A stretch of DNA of 36,987 bases. Origin: Fistulifera solaris. Lineage: Eukaryota > Bacillariophyta > Bacillariophyceae > Naviculales > Stauroneidaceae. Shown here in pieces: positions 1-9,731 of the stretch (positions are counted from its first letter, which is position 1; the number at the start of each line of letters is the position of its first letter). The notes beneath the pieces were generated by a model. That model saw nothing but the letters and a program-made list of their open reading frames with translations. It ran no database searches and was not told the origin of the DNA. The position numbers were made by a program, and so were the translations under genes. The stretch is from positions 1 through 36,987 of the forward strand of contig AP026165.1 of the NCBI GenBank assembly GCA_030295235.1. The letters run 5' to 3'.

Positions 1-1
1 G

Positions 2-3000
2 CTCACCAATCATACTACCAATTCGTCTGGTGTAGACGGTATGAATCTTATTGATTTTACAGATTTGGGAAACTCTACTGGCTTGGGTAGTTTGGCCGAC
101 GAAGCATTACAACAAGGCCGGGCATATCTGTTGAACAAAGACGAAAGCACACAAGAATTGAAAATAAATGCCTTGATGCGTGATTGGCTCCTTTCTGGCG
201 AGGATGAAAGCGGTGATTACGCACTGCGCGTCCCCAATATGGAACAAGTTGTTTTCCAGCAAGAAAATGGCTTGTTGTTGCGGATAGACTCTTTGGTGGT
301 GCGTGGACTTGACACGTTTACGCAGCTTGATTTGCTGAAACCGGTCGGCCCGCAAACTATATCCAGCGCTTTGCAGATGCGAAACCTCTCATTGCGCGTT
401 CAGGCAGTATTAGGTTACAGCAGTGGCCCTCAGCAAAATCTTACTTTTCCGTTGAATTGGAAGATTTGGAAATCGAGTTGGATCTTTTGTGGCTTTTCCT
501 GTTGACTCGCTTGAGAAGATACCCTTGAGATCTGTTTTGCAACTAAAGAATCTCCTGCCATGTATTTTGTCTACCGCCAAAAGCGTGGACGTCCCCGTTT
601 CAATGCCAAAATTGGTACTTTATCGTCATTTCGAGTCGAGGGAATGCGCGAAAAACCGACCAGGCAATGTTGGACTTAATCGAAGAGACACTTCGCGAGT
701 ACGAAGAAACGATCCTGAAGGGAATACCGAAACTGGCCAGATCGACTATACGAAATCTTTTGTCGAACAAACTGTCGGACTTTATAGGCAACGCAGTTTG
801 TCCACCATCCACGGCCTCGTCGACGAACACGCCCTTTGTTGATTTGCGAGAGTTACTCCTTACGCCCGAAGTAAGTAAAGATGGCGGGGCGGGAGATGCT
901 CCGTATGGCAACATCTTTCCTTCAATCGCTAAATATATTGAAGACGAAATTCTCGCGACTGATCCCAAGTCGGGTGTACTAATGTTGAACAAGTTGATCG
1001 GCTCCTTTACTAAAAGTCGGTCCGGAACAAGTGGATCTCTGTTATGGTCTGGTGATTTGATGTCGACTAATACGAATGTTGACGCTGGAGGCCTTAACGC
1101 TCGTGTTCGTCTCCGTGTATACGACGCTTTTATTCATCACCTTGATTCATTTAGTGACGAAAATATACAAATTCTGGAACCCGTCCGAAATGAACCTCAT
1201 CAGATGAATAATTCGGCTAGTATAGGCAGACGACAGCCTGTCGAAATGGGCGCAGGATTTGCCATGGAGTTCTTCAGTCCTGGTGGAACGAACATCAAAA
1301 ACGACGTCAAGCTCAGTCTTTCGGCGGACGATGTTGAAATTTTATTCCGGATGCTGTTGAAGATTGTGGAGTCTTCGTTTTAGATTTGCCTTTGGCGGCG
1401 ATAGGAAATGTGGATTGCTGGCTAGCAACGATGGAAAACCCTAAACTCAATGCATTCGGCGTTTCCCAGTCCGCGACTGCTTTGGAGCTACTTGAGCTGA
1501 GTCTTCGCGTGTCGCAGCTTAGAATGAAAGCAACATGCATCTCGTGCAGCGGCCCGAAAATGGAAGAATTTTCGAAACTACTATCAGAAACAAGTGCCGT
1601 TGAAGATATGACTCGTGTTGGCAATCGTGTTTTGGGCTATCTCAAAGAAATCTTAGGAGGAAGCTATCTGCAGGTCACTTTAGATCGTATGATTGCTGAG
1701 GGCCACAGAAAGTGCCCTTACGGATCTGATTATGGTCAACCTCCGCCTGTGTTTCAATCTTTACCCAAGCCTGATACATCAGAACCTATTACTCTTCTTG
1801 TGGCGCTGTTCTTATCAGGCTTCGCACTTATTACAGGTATCCTGGTTGTTCTTTGTTGCAGGCGTATGATTGTGAGAATGAGGCATCGAAAGTGGGTCCA
1901 AAGTTTAGCGGAGGAGCAGCTGTACCATGTTTGGTGCATTCAGACTGAACAAGATCAATTTGACGAAGAAGTAAACACCCTATCCAGCTCCTTGTATTTT
2001 TCAAAGGAGATTCCGAGATTCGTGCAATTTTTCATTCCAGTATCTATCGTGGGGAACATCGCTCTTTTCTTGAGCGGTCATTTGAGTTTAGGGGCAGTGT
2101 CACGATTGTCCTACAACTGGCTGGCGAATCATACACTGCGGACAACTTCTTTGAATTCAGCATGGCGAAAAGTGCTATAGAAATTTGGAACGGTAAGTCG
2201 CCTTCGAGTTGTCGCTCAAGTTTCCTTCAAATCATTCGAATCTTCTCATGGCTTGTGTTGTATCGTTCAGCTGGTGGAAAAGAGCTTGCTATTATGATCT
2301 TGATCTTTTCAGGCATATGGCCTTACACAAAATGTGTTGCTACACTATTCTTATGGTTTGCACCACCTCGGATGTGCCCAGTGGATCGACGGGAGAATAT
2401 TGCTGTGGCTCGATGCCTTGGCAAAGTGGAGTTTCATTGATATTTTCATCTTGGTAATGACCCTGGCTGCTTTCCGTGTTTCGGTTCAGAGCCCGGGCGT
2501 TGCATTTTACCCGAGTCCTTTTATTCTTTGGACCTGTTGGTGATTCCGAAATGGGGACTGTACGCCAATATGATCGCGCAACTTGTCTCGCAGATCAGTT
2601 CTCATTTCATCATCCACTACCATCGAGTTGCCGTGTCGAGGACAAAGGAGAGAATAGCGACCAATGTTTGCACGCCCAAGACATCGATGGGTGATGCCGA
2701 CGATAATACCAGTGGTGATTTGAGTTTGTCGTCCGTAGATAGTGAAGAACGGCTATGCGAACATCGATTTGAGCGCCCTCACCGATCGGAAGATGAAAAG
2801 CTTGTCGCGCGCACTTATGTTGACCCCATTGTGACTCTTTTAACGATATCGACAATTATTTTGGTCGTCGCTGGATGTTCCGTCCCCAGCTACGGCGTGG
2901 ATATTTTGGGTATAGTGGGTTTGCTCGTGGAGTCTGGACAAGCTTTTGCGCAGGCTGTTTTGATTATAACCTCTTCGACACCATACAACTGCTGTTTGCC

Positions 3001-3597
3001 CAAGCGTCATTCACTGGAAGGACTGCCGACTATATCGGGCTGGGATCTTTATCGATGATTTTACTTCTCACTGTACTCCTTGTACCTTTGATACAATCTA
3101 CGCTATTGATGTACATTTGGTTCAAACCCATGGCCGCTAAACAAAGGTATCAGTCGATGGTGGCGTTGGAAGTTTTGTCAGCTTGGCAGTATGCTGAGGT
3201 CTTTGCTTTCCGTCATGGTGGCCAGCTGGCAGCTCGGGCCCGTCTCCGAATACATGATCAATGCGTACTGCGGAAGTCTGCAAGGTTTCTTCTCGCAACT
3301 CGTTTTTACGGTGTGGTCGAGGAACAGGATGCGCAATGCTTTCGTGTGAACACGACAATCGACACGGGATTTTTCGTTCTGGTGTCAGGAGCGGTATTAC
3401 TAGCTCTTCTTAACACATTTGTGCTACATGCCGTCCGTCAGCAACAACGCGACAGAGCGGCGCGCTCTCCCTTCTGCGGTTCGACATTTGGATGCGGAGA
3501 GGACTTGGAACAAATCCGGAAACAGATTCATCCCGTGCCTGTATTATTCACTGATTCGTTTCGGTGGATGCTGCGCCGCTCGGACGAGGACCAATAA
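2..3597 (+). CDS. PqiA-like large stramenopile membrane protein, 5'-partial
   Basis: The reading frame is already open at the window edge, so the N-terminus lies upstream. A long soluble region (to about base 1770) precedes membrane segments near 1780-1860 (LLVALFLSGFALITGILVVL), 2020-2130, 2280-2480, 2830-2990 and 3050-3130, with another at 3360-3420. Two stretches resemble the PqiA (paraquat-inducible protein A) membrane domain as seen in stramenopiles: FSGIWPYTK followed by a Trp/Pro-rich loop, and LWLDALAKWSFIDIFILVM near 2410-2460. A second conserved block, LEVLSAWQYAEVFAF, lies near 3165-3210. Bacterial PqiA is linked to envelope lipid transport; the role of the large algal version is unknown. 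The coding frame shifts at about 470, 640, 2100, 2440, 2990, 3210 and 3480, most readily explained by single-base gaps. One 78-bp intron is supported. The family call rests on recalled motif similarity. Confidence 0.6.
2193..2270 (+). other. Intron in the PqiA-like gene
   Basis: A GT-AG intron of 78 bp begins GTAAGT and ends TTCAG. Splicing joins AAC-G to CT-GGT and gives ...IEIWN-AGGKELAIM..., restoring the frame leading into FSGIWPYTK. Without splicing, the region between two conserved membrane segments is out of frame. Confidence 0.8.
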
Positions 3598-3829
3598 CTT
3601 ATTTCCACAGCATTTTATAAATGAATAATAGATGTAATTTGTGAGTTATCGAATAGAGGATCTTTACTTTCATTGCGTAACTGGACTCCTCAAAAGCAGT
3701 CGTGGGAAACGCGGAGAACACTTTGGGCTATAGTACAATGCTGGAACGTTTTCATTGCAGTAGACGATAGCAACCTCGCAGTAAATACCTGGTAAATAAT
3801 AAAGCTGATTTCTTCATGTTACAAGAATA
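3598..3829 (+). other. Intergenic spacer, 3' and 5' flanks
   Basis: An AT-rich spacer of about 230 bp between two genes on the same strand. I see no ORF, RNA gene or repeat in it. Confidence 0.5.
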
Positions 3830-5539
3830 ATGATGTTATTAACTATCTATTTGTTGCTCTCTGTCCTTGCTGAATGCCAAGGCTTCACTTCGCCTCTCAG
3901 TTGTCGGAGTCCTGCTTCCTTTGGAAAAAGTATTCAACAAGCGCATTGTCTCTTTCGAGCGCGGCAGGCGGCAACGAACACAAAGAGAATGCGTACTGGA
4001 CTTCCTTAACGAGTCCTTTCCCCAGAAACGCCTTCGGGATTGCGCGGAGAAGCGATTATTCGTGCCTTGCAATCGGGATCGTGTTTCAACCTCCTCATAA
4101 TCTCAGTTTCGTCGTACGAGGAAAGGGTGCCGAACACTTTTGAATCAAAATTATCACAGCGCATCTCGTTATCGAATGCATCATTTCATCGTGCCGCCAT
4201 TTTGAATCGAAAGGGTCATGTACTCGATATTGTGGGCGTCGCCAGTGTAAATGCAACGTACGCGGTGGTATTTCCGACACATTTGAATCTCCAAGAACAC
4301 TGGGGACCCACGATCTTTCCGCTGGATCAAGTGACGGTTGAAGCATCGCCATCCTCAGTTCAATGCATTTCCTATTTTCGAGTCGACACTGGCATATTCA
4401 AAAGGTTTGGGAGCGATCGTTGCGACACGACAAACAGCCGAGTCGTTTGTCGAGGACCAAGACGGAATACTTTCACCAAACGAGTCAACAATCATCATCA
4501 TCATCCCCACAAGTACTCTTGACGACCCCGGCAGTATCTGGTGGCCTTCTCATACGGTTGCTGCCTCGTACACGATGCTCGTGTCGAGTAGTGAGCCATT
4601 GCAGAAATGCTTGTTTCTCGATGATAGTGTGGCATCCAGTAACAACAATTCACCAATGTGGTTAGGAGAACGAGAATATCAAGCATTGCGTATCGTGTCC
4701 GGTCAACCTTCCTTTGTTGCGTCGGTTACGTTTCCAGCAGCTACCGTTTTGGAGTGGGAACTGTCTCCTCTCGTCGATTTTGAAAAGGGATGTTATTTGG
4801 GACAAGAGCGCGTTGCCGCACAATCCGGCAATCCGCTTCCGCAGTCACTTTATCAGATCGAATTTTTGGAAGAAGAAAACAATGATTTTGTTTCTCTGCA
4901 ACGTTGGCCGACAGGGAATGATACGGTTTACGTATTAGGAACTAATGAAGAATTGACTGCTGGGAAAATTGTTGAAATGGGGAACTCCGGCCAGTCAAAA
5001 AGGGATTCCAACAATGCTAGAGATTGGCCATGGTAAAACGAGCTAACTCGTTGTTGAGACGAATGGAGCAACTCGAATTGGACGTCCCTCGTCCGCAAAC
5101 AAATGACGACTCGTTGGTTGAAAGCAGCAGTGGTACCCGCGACAAACTCGATGGGCTCGAAGTCATTGTCAATGGTGAACTCATTGGTCGATTGAAAACG
5201 CTTCCCTTCAAACGGCTGGGACAAGATAAGTTTCTGATTGACGATACGGAACAAGCACCTGACGAGGCAGTGGTAGAAATGGAAAAATCGGAAGCTGTAG
5301 ACGCTCGAAAGGAAACAGAGGAAATGAATAGCAGCGAATCCATGCCCAGTCCTACCGCCAACGTTGACAGTCAAGCGGAACGAGAACGAAAAGAAGCCAA
5401 AATGGAGCTTTACGGCAACGTGCCGAAGAAGCACTGGCCCGAAGACAACAAAGTCGACTGCGACATAGTCCAGAAGTATCTTCGTGCTTTTGTCACATCA
5501 CGTGGCTTCAAAGCTTTTAGCCTTTTCGTTACAGGATAA
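3830..5539 (+). CDS. Plastid-type YgfZ/IBA57 (GcvT-like) folate-binding protein
   Basis: This family binds tetrahydrofolate and supports assembly or repair of certain Fe-S enzymes. The hallmark motif KGCYLGQE occurs near 4785-4810 within LVDFEKGCYLGQERVAAQSG and is the YgfZ/IBA57/CAF17 signature. Upstream, ILNRKGHVLDIVGVAS (about 4193-4240) is the typical N-terminal GcvT-fold strand. The chosen start is the first of two adjacent ATGs. It gives a signal peptide (MMLLTIYLLLSVLAECQG) followed by FTSPLS; a Phe right after the predicted cleavage site matches the diatom plastid-import motif. The C-terminal part (5024-5539) adds a Ser/Glu-rich extension. Frame changes near 4000, 4140, 4350 and 5020 are best read as missing bases. 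The nearest alternative is a mitochondrial IBA57, but the leader argues for the plastid. Confidence 0.75.
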
Positions 5540-6462
5540 AAATATACATTAGATCGTAAGCTAGATTGTTTAAGCAACAAAACTACCAGAAATGCCAAAT
5601 TCGATATCCCAAGTCGACACTGATGATCAATCTCACCTTTATCAGCTTTGCTTTAGCACCGCTGGTCTGAAGGCGGAAATTATACACCTCATTTTTAGCT
5701 TAAAAGATCTAGTTTCACCTTCGTTCAATCTATTTTTCAGGCGCAATGGCGATGATTGTAAAGTGCATCGTGATTGACATTCAGTCGTGCACAAGCCTAC
5801 ATGTTGGTCGACAGTAAACAGAGTCAGATATCATTGTGGGTAGTTTCATTGCAATATAATGACCTTCAACTATAGCTGATTATGCACTCGGACATTGCAT
5901 CTAAGATGGCTTTCCGAAACAACCGAAAAAGACAATAACCAGGACCGGATGCTAAAACTTCGTGAACTATCTCATGACTGAAATCCAATCTTGGATAAGT
6001 TCAGGCTACACATCGCACGATAGTAAAAGTATTATTCCATCTAAGATGCTTTATTTGTACCTAAAGACGGCTTTCAACCACAATTCTTGTGGAGGTGCTG
6101 GTCTTAAGGCAATTTATTCTAGTTAAGAACGCAATGGCAATGGGAAAGTCGGCGACATAACATGAACGTACATAGGTATTTACCTCACCGTAACTTTTGG
6201 GAAACTCCTAACCTTCGTGAAGCACATCTCATTGAATCTTGCGAGCAAGGATGACGTAGGTTCTTTCGGCACACCACCACAACAACACAACAACGGCAAC
6301 AGGCAACACATTATTACTATCTATCGGTAGCATTAGAAAAGGAGAACAGGAAAGACGTTCATGGACATCTTCGTCATCTGAGAGACCGAGAGAAGAGGAC
6401 AAGACGGCCGCAGAAAAAATCGTTTACGAAAATACAACACAACTAAAAGACAGCAAACGATT
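5540..6462. other. Intergenic region, no gene seen
   Basis: About 920 bp between two same-strand genes. It contains a CAA/CAC-rich stretch (about 6270-6315) and a purine-rich stretch (6335-6420) just upstream of the NDH-2 start, which probably belong to the 5' UTR or promoter. A 61-codon frame at 5592-5777 has no recognisable content and was not called. Confidence 0.5.
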
Positions 6463-8388
6463 ATGACGCAAAATCACTGGATCGTCTGCGCTTGCATTCT
6501 TTTCGCATTGGCTTTCCCAAATGATGCCTTTGTTCCCAATCTTAACACAAAGTCGCCTTGTACTGGAAAAGTTACTCTCTATAGTTCTGGAGGAGGAGGA
6601 TCGGCGGAAGAGAAACTGCGACAAGAATTGAAAGAGAATAATGACGCGATTGAAGTAAAAGATGAAATGCAGTACGCCCAAGCCGATGGAGCTTACTTAG
6701 AACGTCTCGATAGTGCCAATGAATCCATCGAGAAAGATGCGGTCACACAAACAACAGCGGATTCGTCGAAAACGCAGCAATCCGTTACATCTCATAGTTC
6801 ATCTTCCGTCTTGGCCCAACAAATCGAACGCATGACCAAACCCCGAGCGTACCCTTTATTTCTGGCGGAAAAAGCAGCAGAATTCGTCGAAGCAACGTAT
6901 AAAGATGTCGTCACGCCGCCCGATTCGTATCGTGTGAGCAACAAATTCACAAAAGAACGTATTGTCATCTTGGGCAGTGGTTGGGGTTCGATTTCGTTCT
7001 TAAAGACATTGATACCGACTTGTACGATGTAACAGTCGTGTCGCCCCGCAATCATTTTGTCTTTACGCCCATGTTGGCAGGTGCGAGTGTCGGACGGTCG
7101 AATTCCGGTCCATTTGCGAGCCGATTCGGGAAATCAATCTCAAGGCCAATTACTTGGAAGCCATCGCGACGGACATTGATACCGAAAAGAAAATTGTCAG
7201 TTGTGAATCTGTCTTTGTGAAGGCAATTCGTGTGCCATTGAAGACTTTTCCATTCCCTACGATCGTCTCATTGTGACTGTCGGAGCACAAACGAACACGT
7301 TTGGTATTCCCGGCGTTCGCGAACGCTGCAACTTTGAAGCAAATTGAAGACGCTCGACGCATCCGAGCTTCGATTGTGAACTGCTTTGAGCGTGCGAATT
7401 TGCCCGGCTTGACAGATGAGGAACGTGAACAGAACTTGACCTTTGCGGTGATTGGAGCCGGACCGACGGGGATTGAGTTTGCGGCGGAGTTGCGTGACTT
7501 TGTCGAACAGGATGGTCCGAAGTACTATCCGCGTTTGCTGAAATATGTGCGCATCAAGATTATCGAGGCTTCTTCTACTGTATTGGCTCCGTTCGATAAG
7601 TCTTTGCAAGAAGAAGCTATCTTGCAAATGAACAAGAGCGTTTTAATCAAAGATCCCGAAGTACGTAACCTTTTGCCCGAGCGCTTCAAGTTGACCGAAC
7701 TGTTACTCGACAGTTCTGTGAAAGAAGTTGGAAGACACCATCTTTTGAATGACGGCACGAAAGTACCGTACGGCATGGCAGTATGGGCGGCTGGAAACGG
7801 TCCTCTTCCCATAACATTGAGTTTGATTGACAAGATGGGTGAGGAACAGAAGAAACAGCAAGACGTAGCCCGTGGACGTCTCGCGATCGACCCGTGGATG
7901 CGTGTGATTGGTTCGGATGGACAAATTTTGGCGTTCGGTGATTGCTCCTGCATTACGGCCGGGCAGTTACCCGCAACGGCGCAAGTCGCTTCGCAACAGG
8001 GCGAGTATTTGGCCAACTTAATGAATCGCAAATACGAATTCAGTCCTCCCCGTTCGGAGGATGGTATCTTCCCACCCCGAAGAAAGACCCCGTACGCACC
8101 GAATCGTCCTTCTCTGATGCGATTGCCAGTTTGCCATCAACAACAGCGAATACGCAAAACCGTTTCAGTTTTGAATTTGGGTATCTTGGCGTACACGGGC
8201 GGCGGCTCGGCCTTGGCACAAGTGACTCCTGCCCCGAATGCGGAAGTATCAAAGGCACCGGCAAGATTGGGAATGCCGTCTGGCGAAGTGTGTATCTGAG
8301 CAAACAAGTATCGTGGAGAAACCGATTGTTGGTTTTGAACGACTGGACGAAACGACAGCTGTTTGGTCGGGATGTAACGCGGATTTAG
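6463..8388 (+). CDS. Type II NAD(P)H dehydrogenase (NDH-2), plastid-type leader
   Basis: NDH-2 is a single-subunit flavoprotein that passes electrons from NAD(P)H to quinone without pumping protons. The FAD-binding Rossmann motif ILGSGWGS is at about 6965-6990, followed by DVTVVSPRNHFVFTPMLAG. The second, NAD(P)H-binding Rossmann motif AVIGAGPTGIEFAAEL is at 7445-7495. AVWAAGNGP and ILAFGDCSCI mark the FAD C-terminal half. The C-terminal membrane-anchor region contains ILAYTGGGSALAQ and WRSVYLSKQVSWRNRLLVLN, ending FGRDVTRI. The N-terminus (MTQNHWIVCACILFALAF then NDAFVPN) is a signal peptide with a DA-FVP plastid motif, so a chlororespiratory role at the thylakoid is inferred. The acidic spacer before the first Rossmann fold is longer than in mitochondrial enzymes. 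At least seven frame changes (about 6998, 7098, 7216, 7329, 7730, 8080, 8245) are mostly cured by adding one or two bases to a homopolymer. Confidence 0.92.
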
Positions 8389-8551
8389 ATTTACAGAAAA
8401 GAGACGACTCGACGCTATTACGATTTAAACTTTTACGGTATATCACTGTTTCCCAACAAGAATGCTAAACATAAATACTAAGCCTTCTGTTTTCGCAAAC
8501 GACAAAAGAATACTATGTATGCTTAAACTAGAAGCACATCACTTGCTGACT

Positions 8552-8962
8552 TCAATCTCTGGATTGCTCGGCAGCCATCTGCCGACGTCGTCTCTCCTCC
8601 ATTACCATTTCTTTGTATTCTCTAGTGATATCAATTTTAGTTTTATCACTCATTCCCATTCCATTGTAAACACCATCGACTTTTCCCGAAGGATTGTATT
8701 TTCGTTTTCCGTAAAGACTTCTCCGTTACCCATTCGTTTGCACATGAAATCATCGATAACATCGTCCATATTCTTCAAAATATCGGTAATCCCTTGAAAT
8801 GGATTTTGTAGCCACGAATTGTTGTTATTCGAGTTATCCTTGCCGGTCAAGGCGAGCGGAGAGGCGTGTTTTCTCCCGAAAGATCCGACAGCAGGGCTCA
8901 CAAGGAAGCCTTCTCCACATTAACAATGCTGCAAGCAGCGCTAAAACAATCTGCCGTTTCAT
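8552..8962 (-). CDS. Small signal-peptide protein, unknown function
   Basis: About 137 codons if two frame shifts are allowed. The start gives a clear hydrophobic leader, MKRQIVLALLAALLM, followed after one shift by EGFLVSPAVGSFGRK. The mature part contains NPFQGITDILKNMDDVIDDF and KRMGNGEVF. After a second shift it continues GKRKYNPSGKVDGVYNGMG and ends with an acidic/basic helix (REYKEMVMEERRRRQMAAEQ) and SRD-stop. The shift sites are at short homopolymers. The gene converges on the NDH-2 gene with 163 bp between stop codons. The leader suggests ER entry, possibly plastid import, although there is no clean Phe motif. I do not recognise a named family; the continuous protein-like composition through both shifts supports a real gene. 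Confidence 0.6.
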
Positions 8963-9731
8963 TTGATTGACATACAACAGGAGAGAGAAAGAGTAGTTCG
9001 TTTGCCTATATTGAAGAAAGAGGGCTAAACATGAATAATAACACGGAAAGCAAAATAAAACAGACGAGAGAAATAATAAGAATGCGCTGACGAAGCGCCG
9101 TGCGATTTATTCACTGTGGCTTCGAAATGTACCCGTCGGAACGCAAATCTTTCGCGTGCTCGACGCGTTCGAAGCTATAGATTTATCCGGGAGCTATTCC
9201 AGATAATAATCGATAATGTCGACTCCTCTTGCTCATAGTAATAAGGAAGGTCCGTGGATGAAGTTCCGACGATATGCGTCGCTGTTGGACCCAAGCAATG
9301 GTGAATTCGAATTCAATAAACTCGGAAATTACCTGCATCGATAAAATTCCTACGGGGTCTACGTGCTTTACGTAGACAATCGAAACGTTATCTTTGCTCT
9401 TTCCAAAGTTTTGACTTGAAATTGATTGCGAACATCGTTTATTGGTAGTGCATGTTGTAAATACTGGCTCGTTTATGGCGTTGCGCTCAAGAATAGTTGG
9501 AAAATGGAGGAAGTAAACAAAAACACAATATCCGGGTTTCCCATCGTCTCCTCCACCAATTTTATTTGCCGTTTCACTTCTTGTTCATCTGGTTAATTAC
9601 AATATGACTACAATAAACGAAAATGCCTCACAGCAAAGGAATCAATAAAGTCAAAAGGGAAGAAGTAACAAAGCCGCCATAACAAGCAGCCGGTCGATTA
9701 TAACGGGCAGAACCCGTCGCTCCTCAAAGGG
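8963..9731. other. Intergenic region containing dispersed repeat copies
   Basis: No gene is seen. The stretch lies between divergently transcribed genes. It holds a hairpin-bearing repeat copy at 9331-9390 and an isolated CCCGGATATTGTG-type motif at 9523-9545, both on the minus strand and both matching repeats at 19.7-23.2 kb. Confidence 0.5.
9331..9390 (-). repeat. Dispersed hairpin repeat, copy 1
   Basis: The core GTCTACGT-(5 nt)-ACGTAGAC at 9357-9377 is a perfect 8-bp inverted repeat. The flank ATCGATAAAATTCCTACGGGG closely matches the copy at 23117-23180 (ATCGATAAAACTCCTACGGGG). Confidence 0.7.

Noticed and set aside
6463-8388. NDH-2 as a multi-intron gene
   Set aside because: The frame changes lack GT-AG borders and no residues are missing between segments; single-base repairs explain them.
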